In this document: piece after piece, positions 1 through 5,815 of the stretch | How the letters are laid out: each line of letters opens with the position of its first letter | Position numbering within the stretch: position 1 is the stretch's first letter | Assembly: GCA_002694645.1 (NCBI GenBank) | Contig: NZMV01000080.1 | Location: 1-6,302, forward strand | DNA: 6,302 nucleotides | From: Crocinitomicaceae bacterium | GTDB taxonomy: Bacteria > Bacteroidota > Bacteroidia > Flavobacteriales_D > Parvicellaceae | Direction of reading: 5' to 3' | Notes under the pieces: model-generated | Database searches by the model: none | What the model saw: only the letters and a program-made list of their open reading frames with translations | Told to the model about the DNA's origin: nothing | Program-made: the position numbers and the translations under genes

Positions 1-100
1 CCTAATGAAGTACTACTTTAGCACAATATGGCTCTATAACAAAGGATATATGTAATTCTGTAGAAATATGGCTAATTGGAGAGTAACACAGACTTGTGGT

Positions 101-145
101 CTCATAACCCGAAGGTCAGAGGTTCGAATCCTCTCCCCGCTACCA
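101..145 (+). pseudogene. 3' half of a tRNA-Met-like gene (pseudo-tRNA or att remnant)
   Basis: From 101 the sequence reads as the second half of a Met tRNA, closest to initiator type. It has anticodon loop CTCATAA (101-107, anticodon CAT at 103-105), 3' anticodon strand CCCGA, variable region AGGTC, T stem AGAGG/CCTCT (118-122 with 130-134) around loop TTCGAAT, acceptor 3' strand CCCCGCT (135-141), discriminator A and encoded CCA (143-145). The 5' half is wrong: no AGCGGGG-like acceptor strand lies at the expected distance (near 69-75). The bases before the loop (96-100, GTGGT) give only two Watson-Crick pairs and one wobble with CCCGA. Bases 70-99 look loosely tRNA-like (a TTGG D-loop, a possible second anticodon arm) but do not complete the molecule. 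It is therefore unlikely to be a working tRNA. A decayed gene, or the far-end att copy left by an element integrated into a tRNA-Met anticodon loop, would both fit. Confidence 0.6.
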
Positions 146-216
146 TTTATTTATTCAATTATATTAATAATATATAGAGATTATAGAGTTATTCTGATTT
201 CTTTTATATTAGTTTT

Positions 217-236
217 ACCCAACCATATACCCAACC
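217..236. repeat. Tandem-spaced 8-bp direct repeat next to the tRNA fragment
   Basis: ACCCAACC occurs at 217-224 and again at 229-236, separated by ATAT, in the otherwise AT-rich stretch 146-291 between the tRNA fragment and the PhyH gene. No gene is supported in that stretch. Short repeats of this sort beside a tRNA end can be integrase arm-binding sites, but this is inference. The pair could also be chance. Confidence 0.4.
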
Positions 237-291
237 TTGATGGTAATAATTAAGGGTAAGCCTGGCCTAATAAATCATCAAAACTAAACGA

Positions 292-1065
292 TTATTCGAA
301 TTCCCATGAACCCTGCCCTACCTTAATCGGATAGTTATAACCTTTGGGCTCTTTTCCAACCGGGTTATATTTGAATTCATCCACACCACGAACGAGGTAA
401 CTCTCAAATTTCGGCCAGACATTCAGATCGCATTTAACTTCAGTTGGACAGAAGCGCATTGTTTGTCCTGCTCGAATTCTATCTGAGTGATTAGGCCCTG
501 AACCGTGAAGCAGTTGATTGTCATGCAAAGATATTTCTCCTGCTTTTAAATCCATTGAAACAATATCTTCAGATTTGATTGCCACTTGATCTACCTCCTG
601 ATCCAAGACGAAATGTTCCTTTTCGATTAGGTTATGTTCAAAAACGTGACTGTGGCTCCCTTTAACAATACGCATTGCAGCGTTTTGTTCATCTGTATCG
701 AAAATTGCCAACCAAACTGAAACAGTTCTTGAAGGTTGCAAAGGCCAATACTGTGCGTCCTGATGCCATGGCACTTCGGTACCATCTCCTGGAAACTTAG
801 CAAAGCAATGTGCTCCCCATTGGAGAATATTGGGGCCAATCAGATCCTCTACATAATCCAATATGGCCTTAGTATGGGATAATTCGTATACCCATCTGTT
901 AGCTTTATGCCAATTATTTACACGGCTCATATGTATATGAGAAGGCAACAAAGCGAGCATGTCCTCAAATCCCTTTTGTAAAATGGGAATTTCGGAATCA
1001 TCAAATACCAGAAGATTTTTAACGTAACCCCAATTCTGAAACTGCTCTTTTTCAGCTTCAGTCAA
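292..1065 (-). CDS. Phytanoyl-CoA dioxygenase (PhyH) family protein
   Basis: A 257-residue Fe(II)/2-oxoglutarate-dependent oxygenase of the PhyH family, presumed cytosolic. These enzymes hydroxylate small organic substrates, coupling this to decarboxylation of 2-oxoglutarate. The metal triad is visible: WHQDAQYW supplies H101 and D103, and LLHGSG supplies the distal H187. R198, eleven residues later in DRIRAG, fits the Arg that binds 2-oxoglutarate, matching the spacing in human PHYH. Length is normal for the bacterial family, and the substrate cannot be read from sequence. The start is TTG, the only conventional start in frame before the upstream stop at 1114-1116. It has no clear ribosome binding site, but the N-terminus (TEAEKEQF) is where family members usually begin. 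The gene lies 88 bases downstream of the aldo/keto reductase on the same strand, so co-transcription is possible, although a TATAAT box lies in the gap. Confidence 0.87.
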   Translation of the reverse strand: MTEAEKEQFQNWGYVKNLLVFDDSEIPILQKGFEDMLALLPSHIHMSRVNNWHKANRWVYELSHTKAILDYVEDLIGPNILQWGAHCFAKFPGDGTEVPWHQDAQYWPLQPSRTVSVWLAIFDTDEQNAAMRIVKGSHSHVFEHNLIEKEHFVLDQEVDQVAIKSEDIVSMDLKAGEISLHDNQLLHGSGPNHSDRIRAGQTMRFCPTEVKCDLNVWPKFESYLVRGVDEFKYNPVGKEPKGYNYPIKVGQGSWEFE

Positions 1066-1112
1066 ACGCCGGGCACAACGACTGATGGGTAATTCAGATA
1101 TTTTTTTAAAAA

Positions 1113-1118
1113 ATTATA
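1113..1118 (-). promoter_or_regulatory. Possible -10 box for the PhyH gene
   Basis: On the minus strand this is a perfect TATAAT, placing a start site near 1106 and a leader of about 40 bases before the TTG start. No good -35 hexamer sits 16-18 bases upstream (AAAATT at best). In such AT-rich DNA a chance match is quite possible. Confidence 0.28.
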
Positions 1119-1153
1119 ACCATTCATTTGGATTTAATTTTATTACTCATTTC

Positions 1154-2125
1154 TTAAGTAATCATTTTTTCCAAAGCTGTCTCAGGCAAAGGGCCAAGCT
1201 CTGAGGCTTCAAGAACCTGATTCAGGTGGCTCAACTCCGCAAGGCCTACAATAGCATTATCGATCTTGGGCTCAGAGAGGACATAGCGAAGTGCTGTTTG
1301 AGCACGAGTGCCGTATGGTGTGTTACCTTCATCGTCAATATCTAGCTTGGTGAAAGCGTCTAAAGCCCGTTGTTCCTCACTGCTTAAATCCGAATTATCA
1401 GTAATGATTATCTCTCGGCCGTGACGTTTGTCGGTAGCCAAAATTCCTGCGGCAAAGACTCTGATTCCCATAGTTCCAACATCATATTTCTGACATGCCT
1501 CTAAAAGGCCTGAGAATTCCTGACCGGGGAAGTTATGGTCAGAACCATATGCAGCGCTTGGATTAATCATATTGTAATAAACTTGTATAGAGTCAATACG
1601 ACCAGTTTCGATCACTTCTTGACAACATTTTGAATCACCGAGTCCTGTAATACCAATGTACTTTGTATAATTTTTTTCTACCATTTCTTCTAAGGCATCA
1701 AGAACGCCCCCTGACTTCAGGATATGATGAAGGCCGATTAATTTACCACCACCCTTATTTGTAATTGGATTGTGTAAATGTAAGACATCTACAGAATCAC
1801 GTCGCAAACGATTGAGACTTTTACTAATGCTTTCCTTAAACTGCCCAGGTATATCGTCAAGATTATTTGTATCGAGATAAACTTTTGTGGAAATTATTGG
1901 TTCTTCATCGACTTCTTCCAATAACCAACCCAAGGCTTCCTCAGATTTTCCTTGGCCATAAATTGGCGCAGTATCTATCCAGTTGATTCTTCCGTCGAGT
2001 GCCATCCGAATGGCCTTGCGTCGAGTATCGTCATCTGCATTTATAATAATTCCTCCAACGAATCCACCTCCAAAGACTACAGCGGAAGTCTCCAAATTAG
2101 TTTTTCCGAACTTTCTCATTTCCAT
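1154..2125 (-). CDS. Aldo/keto reductase family oxidoreductase
   Basis: A 323-residue NAD(P)H-dependent aldo/keto reductase with a TIM-barrel fold, presumed cytosolic, interconverting aldehydes or ketones (often sugars) and alcohols. The N-terminus MRKFGKTNLETSAVVFGGG is the usual opening strand. The catalytic tetrad is complete: D51 and Y56 in WIDTAPIYGQG, K81 in ISTKVY, and H118 in LHLHNP. The C-terminal cofactor-binding region RAQTALRYVLS...AIVGLAELSHLNQVLEA is present. It resembles the aldose or L-galactose dehydrogenase-like branch more than the xylose-reductase branch, but the substrate is not predictable. The ATG at 2125 is preferred to the Met two codons on because AGGGAG lies six bases upstream of it. 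The RidA-family gene is 271 bases upstream and the PhyH gene follows. Expression probably starts from the promoter candidate at 2182-2210. Confidence 0.92.
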   Translation of the reverse strand: MEMRKFGKTNLETSAVVFGGGFVGGIIINADDDTRRKAIRMALDGRINWIDTAPIYGQGKSEEALGWLLEEVDEEPIISTKVYLDTNNLDDIPGQFKESISKSLNRLRRDSVDVLHLHNPITNKGGGKLIGLHHILKSGGVLDALEEMVEKNYTKYIGITGLGDSKCCQEVIETGRIDSIQVYYNMINPSAAYGSDHNFPGQEFSGLLEACQKYDVGTMGIRVFAAGILATDKRHGREIIITDNSDLSSEEQRALDAFTKLDIDDEGNTPYGTRAQTALRYVLSEPKIDNAIVGLAELSHLNQVLEASELGPLPETALEKMIT

Positions 2126-2181
2126 AATTTTCTCCCTAGTTCGAATTTATGATGATGGTATTGTAATGCTATTGATGGAAA

Positions 2182-2210
2182 ATTATCTAATTGCCAATTT
2201 TATCACTCAA
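2182..2210 (-). promoter_or_regulatory. Sigma70-like promoter candidate for the aldo/keto reductase
   Basis: Read on the minus strand, TTGAGT (2205-2210, 4 of 6 to consensus) and GATAAT (2182-2187, 5 of 6) are separated by exactly 17 bases. The start site would fall near 2175, leaving a leader of about 50 bases that contains the AGGGAG ribosome binding site. A terminator-like hairpin lies further upstream, which supports a separate transcription start here. Confidence 0.42.
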
Positions 2211-2324
2211 TCACTAACTCGTAGGTGTTCAACCCTTTTGACAGATCAAAACATAGAAATATTGGATGTATCGACTACCTTTCGTTGACTAAGTCTTGGA
2301 AGATTTAGATCACGTAGCATACTC

Positions 2325-2343
2325 AAAGAACCCTGCTTCAGGG
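2325..2343 (-). terminator. Probable Rho-independent terminator after the RidA-family gene
   Basis: On the minus strand CCCTG-AAG-CAGGG (2343-2331) forms a perfect 5-bp GC-rich hairpin followed at once by TTCTTT. It lies about 55 bases past the RidA stop codon. The stem is short and the T tract interrupted, so strength is uncertain. Confidence 0.45.
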
Positions 2344-2396
2344 CTAGGTTAAAAAACGCAAACCCTACTTCTGTCAAAACTGATCGATTATAGGTT

Positions 2397-2798
2397 CTAG
2401 TTACCTGTCACAGCAATCACATCAATTTCCAACAAAAGATCGGGGCGGAATAACCCAGAGACGGCTACTGAAGTTACACATGGAAGCGGATCTTTTCCCA
2501 GGATCATTCGTTTTCTAACATCCCAAGCCCCCTTAGTACTTTTAGTTCCTACTCCAAATACAAATATTTTAACTATTTCATCCAAACTTGATCCTGCTTC
2601 TCCCAGAACCTTTTCGATGTTACTCCATATGTATTCGGCCTGAACTTCAGCATTGCCTTCACCAACCACATTCCCCTCCGGATCTAAAGCAACCTGACCT
2701 GAGATATATATAGTATTTCCAGCCTTCACAGCATGGGAAATTTGCAGGTTATCTCTATATGAATAGATTCCTGCCACATCTATTGGTGTTCTAATCAT
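2397..2798 (-). CDS. RidA/YjgF/YER057c/UK114 family protein lacking the catalytic Arg
   Basis: A 133-residue protein of the RidA (Rid) superfamily. Members form trimers with the active site between subunits, and true RidA hydrolyses reactive enamines/imines such as 2-aminoacrylate to ketoacids and ammonia. Family features are the HAVKAGNTIYISGQVALDPEG block (residues 22-42), the AEVQAEYIWSNIEKVL helix, and the C-terminal EIDVIAV strand. The position of the catalytic Arg (E. coli Arg105, in P-x-R-[ST]) reads PCVTS here, with V108 in its place, so deaminase activity is doubtful and a Rid4-7-type subfamily is likelier. The ATG at 2798 is chosen because AAAGAGAG precedes it and the protein then has standard family length. 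A TTG at 2864 in the same frame would add 22 unusual residues and has no ribosome binding site. The next gene downstream is the aldo/keto reductase, beyond a terminator candidate. Confidence 0.88.
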   Translation of the reverse strand: MIRTPIDVAGIYSYRDNLQISHAVKAGNTIYISGQVALDPEGNVVGEGNAEVQAEYIWSNIEKVLGEAGSSLDEIVKIFVFGVGTKSTKGAWDVRKRMILGKDPLPCVTSVAVSGLFRPDLLLEIDVIAVTGN

Positions 2799-2841
2799 CA
2801 AGCTCTCTTTTTTTCTAGTCGTGAAAAAAGAAAAAATCGTA

Positions 2842-2910
2842 CTATTTCCCTCTTGTCCGTCCAAGGCATAAATCTTTAGCTAACTCAAAAATCATTTCAA
2901 AGTCCTTCAT
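2842..2910 (-). CDS. Possible 22-codon leader peptide or gene remnant upstream of RidA
   Basis: A short reading frame begins with ATG at 2910 behind the best ribosome binding site of this region (AGAGAGG, eight bases before the ATG). It encodes 22 residues starting MKDFEMIFELAKDL and ends at TAG 43 bases before the RidA start. It could be the surviving 5' end of a lost gene, a leader peptide, or chance. I recognise no family. Confidence 0.22.
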   Translation of the reverse strand: MKDFEMIFELAKDLCLGRTRGK

Positions 2911-2950
2911 AAGTCTATCCTCTCTAAGAGTATTAACATGAATAGAGTCT

Positions 2951-2979
2951 TTGCAACTTCCAAGACAGTTAATTATTAA
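2951..2979 (+). promoter_or_regulatory. Weak promoter candidate for the DUF3047-like/pcs block
   Basis: TTGCAA (2951-2956) and TATTAA (2974-2979) are separated by 17 bases, each matching consensus at four of six positions. A start near 2986 would give a leader of about 70 bases before the ATG at 3056. This is the best-spaced pair I found on the plus strand between the divergent genes, but the DNA is so AT-rich that support is weak. Confidence 0.25.
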
Positions 2980-3055
2980 TATTTTATTGATCCTTTTAAT
3001 TTCAAAGTGCGTAGAAAGATGTAATTTTTTTTGAAAAATAATTTAGAAAATTAAT

Positions 3056-3799
3056 ATGTGCTTAATAAAAACTTACAAAAAAAAATACTTTACTGCTATT
3101 TTATTTTATTTTTTCGTTAATGCATGCTATGGCTCTAATTTAATTTTTAAAGAAAAAATTGTATACAACAAAGAGAGTTTAGAAAATACTGTTAAAATAA
3201 TTGAATTCTCAGATGATGTTAAATTTAAACATATAAAATTTAGTAATATTATACCAAATATTTTTACCAAAAAAATAAATCACATTAGTATAGACGTTAA
3301 CAATTCATCATCCTTTTTGATAATACCTTTTGAAGATATTGTTACTACTAACAAAGTATCGTTTTTTTGGAAGTCGGAGGGATTTTTAAACATAAAAGAT
3401 AAAGATCATGAAAAAACTAAGTCAGGCGATGATGCCATCTTAAGAATAGGTTTGATTATCACAAAGAATGAAAACAAAAAGTTTGTGGATACTATTTTTG
3501 GTAAGCCTGGTTGGCTTAGAGATGTTGAAAAAACATTATTTTATAAAGCTGATAATTTAATATATTTATTACCTAAAACAAAAAACAAATACCCTGAATC
3601 TTGGGATAGCCCCTATAGTTCTTTGATAAAAATGATTCCTACCAAAACAAAATTTTTTAGTGATGACTGGAATAATTCAAATATTACTCTAAAAAAGAAT
3701 TACAGGGTTGCAGGTTTAATAATAATGGCAGATGGAGATAATACAAATTCTAAGTTTGAAACTCAAATAAAAAGTATTATTTTAGCCTTGAAAAATTAA
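3056..3799 (+). CDS. Exported DUF3047-like protein
   Basis: A 247-residue protein with a typical export signal: basic KTYKKK, a hydrophobic core (about 11-23), then CYGSN, so the mature protein should be periplasmic. VNAC at 21-24 is a poor but possible lipobox. The body resembles the DUF3047 family, whose function is unknown: a strand with W105 (VSFFWKSEG), a GDD segment (124-126, SGDDAILRIGL), a central LIYLLPK strand, and the closing motif GLIIMADGDNTNSKFETQI (220-238), corresponding to the family's conserved aspartate- and asparagine-containing end. The family call is from motif recall, not from a search. No clear Shine-Dalgarno precedes the ATG. It lies 47 bases upstream of pcs on the same strand. 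Both are very AT-rich (15 G+C in the 60 bases 3121-3180, against 30 in 721-780 within PhyH), suggesting a shared origin different from the flanks. Confidence 0.72.
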   Translation: MCLIKTYKKKYFTAILFYFFVNACYGSNLIFKEKIVYNKESLENTVKIIEFSDDVKFKHIKFSNIIPNIFTKKINHISIDVNNSSSFLIIPFEDIVTTNKVSFFWKSEGFLNIKDKDHEKTKSGDDAILRIGLIITKNENKKFVDTIFGKPGWLRDVEKTLFYKADNLIYLLPKTKNKYPESWDSPYSSLIKMIPTKTKFFSDDWNNSNITLKKNYRVAGLIIMADGDNTNSKFETQIKSIILALKN

Positions 3800-3808
3800 T
3801 AGATTTAG

Positions 3809-3836
3809 TTGTTTCTCATTACTTTCATTCTATAAT
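3809..3836 (+). promoter_or_regulatory. Possible promoter directly before pcs
   Basis: A perfect TATAAT at 3831-3836 has TTGTTT (3809-3814) 16 bases upstream. A start about seven bases past the -10 would be near 3843, only a few bases before the pcs ATG at 3847, so the mRNA would be almost leaderless. This fits the lack of a convincing ribosome binding site, but co-transcription from the gene upstream is equally possible. Confidence 0.33.
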
Positions 3837-3846
3837 AGACAACAGT

Positions 3847-4590
3847 ATGATTTCTTTTAGAAAAAATTTAAGCTTTTCAGTTCACATTTTGACAGCATCC
3901 GGTGTAATTTGTAGTTATATGTGTATTTCTAATATCTTCAAAAAAGAAATTGAGCTATGTTTTTTCTGGTTAGGTATTGCCCTAATTATTGACGTGATTG
4001 ATGGACCACTAGCAAGAAAGTTAGATATCAAAAATAAATACCCATCAATAAACGGTCTTATGCTAGATACTATAGTTGATTATATAAATTGGATATTCTT
4101 ACCAGTTTTAATATTATTCCAATTCGATTTGGTTTATAAGAACCTTGAATTTATTCTTGTGCCTGCTCTACTGCTTATACCTGCATTATCATATTCAACA
4201 ACAATTACCACAAACTCGGATAAATCCTACTCGGGGATGCCAGCAATATGGAATTTACTTGCAGTATTTTTCTTTTTAGCTGAAACGAATGTAATGTTTA
4301 ATTCATTAATCATGATAATTTTTTTAATATTAAAATTTTTACCTATAAATATTAGTCATCCTTTTAGAACAAAAAAACTATTTTATTTTAATTCAATTTT
4401 TGCATTTGTGTGGATTGCAACCTCGACAATACTTATTGCCGAGAAAATATTTGTAAATAGCATTATATCATCTTTGGTTCAAAATGTATGGTATTTGTCA
4501 AGTTCATATTATGTGATTTCTTTTATTTATAGTTTCACTATGACAGTTTCTAAAATTAGACTTATAGATAAAAACGAATTTACAATATAA
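3847..4590 (+). CDS. pcs: Phosphatidylcholine synthase (CDP-alcohol phosphatidyltransferase family)
   Basis: A 247-residue inner-membrane enzyme that joins choline to CDP-diacylglycerol in one step, giving phosphatidylcholine and CMP (EC 2.7.8.24). The CDP-alcohol phosphotransferase signature is complete: DGPLAR (D52, G53, A56, R57), then G70, D74 and D78. The 12 residues between R57 and G70, instead of the usual eight or so, match my memory of Pcs proteins, as do SVHILTASG near the N-terminus (11-19), the MPAIWN segment (131-136) and LPINISHPFRTKKL (165-178). Several hydrophobic segments, perhaps eight, are consistent with a polytopic protein, and length is normal. The ATG at 3847 puts SVH about ten residues in, as expected. 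Composition is very AT-rich (13 G+C in 4081-4140), as in the preceding DUF3047-like gene. Pcs needs choline from outside, but no transporter lies in this window. Confidence 0.9.
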   Translation: MISFRKNLSFSVHILTASGVICSYMCISNIFKKEIELCFFWLGIALIIDVIDGPLARKLDIKNKYPSINGLMLDTIVDYINWIFLPVLILFQFDLVYKNLEFILVPALLLIPALSYSTTITTNSDKSYSGMPAIWNLLAVFFFLAETNVMFNSLIMIIFLILKFLPINISHPFRTKKLFYFNSIFAFVWIATSTILIAEKIFVNSIISSLVQNVWYLSSSYYVISFIYSFTMTVSKIRLIDKNEFTI

Positions 4591-4640
4591 ATTCAACTGA
4601 AGTTAGATTAAAAATATAAATAGATAGAACTTAGTATTAA

Positions 4641-4898
4641 GTGAGTAAACTTGACCGTAGTATTCTCATATTTATAGGTTTGGGCATTTGGACATTGGAT
4701 TTGAATTATGTTTTTGAGCTTACAAGTTCGCGTGCAGCCATTGACTCCAACTGCAAGGATGATCAGAATCCATGTTTTGTTTCGCTCGTAACTCTATATA
4801 AAAAAGATGATGGATCATACCGATGGGGTATAATGGGCAATGTCGTTGAATCAACCTCTTATAAGGGAAAGTTAAATCCAGATAATTTCCCAAAATGA
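4641..4898 (+). CDS. Small hypothetical protein with an N-terminal membrane or signal segment
   Basis: An 85-residue protein that I do not recognise. It starts at GTG, with no clear ribosome binding site, 50 bases after pcs on the same strand. Residues 8-24 (ILIFIGLGIWTLDLNYV) form a single hydrophobic stretch after a charged SKLDR, suggesting a signal peptide or membrane anchor. The rest is polar, with C38 and C45 (CKDDQNPC) well placed for a disulphide if exported, followed by LVTLYKKDDGSYRWGIMG, which reads like beta strands. Its composition (23 G+C in 4741-4800) is close to the flanking genes and well above pcs, so it probably does not belong to the AT-rich block. The stop is 23 bases from the convergent methyltransferase gene. 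Confidence 0.55.
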   Translation: MSKLDRSILIFIGLGIWTLDLNYVFELTSSRAAIDSNCKDDQNPCFVSLVTLYKKDDGSYRWGIMGNVVESTSYKGKLNPDNFPK

Positions 4899-4908
4899 TT
4901 TATTTTTT
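4865..4908 (+). terminator. Weak terminator-like stem-loop at the end of the small gene
   Basis: GGGAAA (4865-4870) pairs with TTTCCC (4886-4891), extended by TT/AA across a bulged G, and is followed after several bases by a T-rich run (4899-4908). The stem overlaps the last codons and the T run is not adjacent, so it is at best a weak terminator between two convergent genes. Confidence 0.25.
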
Positions 4909-4921
4909 GTATTTATGACAT

Positions 4922-5815
4922 TCAACAAAAAATTTCTTTTAGTTTATAAATATGCTCGGGACCAATACCACAGCAGCCCCCAATTACGCAAACACCTCTA
5001 TTAATCCATCTTTGAGCAGCAATTCCGTAATCCTCAGCGTTGATCACACTATTGTAAATCCACTTCCCGTTAATGTAGTCCCCAGAGTGAGCATAGACTC
5101 CAACCGGTCCTTCCCAAGTTTTATCAAGAACGTCTAGACAAGCATCTATATCGGAAACCTCAGTGTGCATTATACATATGACATCCGATTCATTGTCAGA
5201 TATTGAAGAGATAGCTTCACTTAGAGTCTGAGTGCTTTCATAAAGAAAAGAATTACCTTCTGAATCAATTTCGCAGCTTAAACCTATCCATAAAGGTAGT
5301 CCACAGTGCTTCACACCCTCTATCACGGCTTGCATTCGCTCTATATTTGACATCATTTCTAGTATGATCATATCTGCACCAGCTTCAGCCATAATTGCCG
5401 CTTGTTCTCTAGAATTATCCCTAAGCTCTTTTAGATTTGGATATTTACCCGACCATGACCAATGACTGATCCCACCAGCAATAAGAATGTCTTTCGCTCC
5501 CATATCTGAGCGAGCTTCTGAGGCTAGATTTATTGCCCTGCGGTTATATGTTTCAAAGTTATCCTCTTCTCCTGCATCTCTAAGGGCAGTCTTTAGGGTC
5601 GCGAATGTATTCGAGATAATAATTTCAGCACCCGCTCGAATGTATTCTTTATGAATCTGCTTTAGAATTTCAGGGTGTGATAATGTCCCACCACCATTCC
5701 AAGCATTTTCCAACTGTGGGACTCCATGTCTTTCCAACTCAGTTCCTGTAGCACCATCAATAATTATTTTTTCACCCGCTTCTATACGAGCCATAATCTT
5801 CTGGTAGGAGTTCAT
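4922..5815 (-). CDS. Homocysteine S-methyltransferase family protein with altered zinc site
   Basis: A 297-residue, single-domain member of the zinc-dependent homocysteine S-methyltransferase family (BHMT/MmuM/MetH N-terminal type), which transfers methyl groups from donors such as S-methylmethionine or betaine to thiol acceptors. Family features are IIIDGATGTELERHG (17-31), the SNTF motif (69-72), LEMMSN (152-157), VGVYAHSG (238-245) and the zinc loop VIGGCCGIGPEHI with C281 and C282. The first zinc ligand normally sits in a GxNC[TS] motif. The aligned stretch here is ICIMHTE, with H217 where Cys is expected, so the metal site may be Cys2His or changed in function. It lacks the cobalamin and folate domains of MetH. 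Length is normal. The ATG at 5815 is kept, but Met8 (ATG at 5794), behind AGAAGA, is a possible start. It is transcribed toward the pcs block with no partner on its strand nearby. Confidence 0.85.
   Translation of the reverse strand: MNSYQKIMARIEAGEKIIIDGATGTELERHGVPQLENAWNGGGTLSHPEILKQIHKEYIRAGAEIIISNTFATLKTALRDAGEEDNFETYNRRAINLASEARSDMGAKDILIAGGISHWSWSGKYPNLKELRDNSREQAAIMAEAGADMIILEMMSNIERMQAVIEGVKHCGLPLWIGLSCEIDSEGNSFLYESTQTLSEAISSISDNESDVICIMHTEVSDIDACLDVLDKTWEGPVGVYAHSGDYINGKWIYNSVINAEDYGIAAQRWINRGVCVIGGCCGIGPEHIYKLKEIFC

Noticed and set aside
68..253. Plus-strand open frame of 61 codons across the tRNA fragment
   Set aside because: It reads through tRNA sequence (the RRSEVRILSPLPF-type peptide is a common tRNA translation artefact) and then AT-rich spacer.
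627..839. Minus-strand frame of 70 codons
   Set aside because: It lies inside the well-supported PhyH gene in another frame and shows no protein motifs.
1100..1145. Possible terminator between the aldo/keto reductase and PhyH genes
   Set aside because: Only a 3-bp CCA/TGG stem precedes the T run, too weak for a terminator.
1952..2288. Two overlapping plus-strand frames antisense to the aldo/keto reductase start
   Set aside because: They oppose a gene with full catalytic motifs and a good ribosome binding site, and lack recognisable features.
2799..2864. N-terminal extension of the RidA-family protein from a TTG start
   Set aside because: No ribosome binding site, unusual Lys/Ser/Phe-rich sequence, and the ATG at 2798 gives the standard family length.
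4952..5137. Plus-strand frame of 61 codons
   Set aside because: It is antisense to the methyltransferase C-terminus, which includes the zinc loop.
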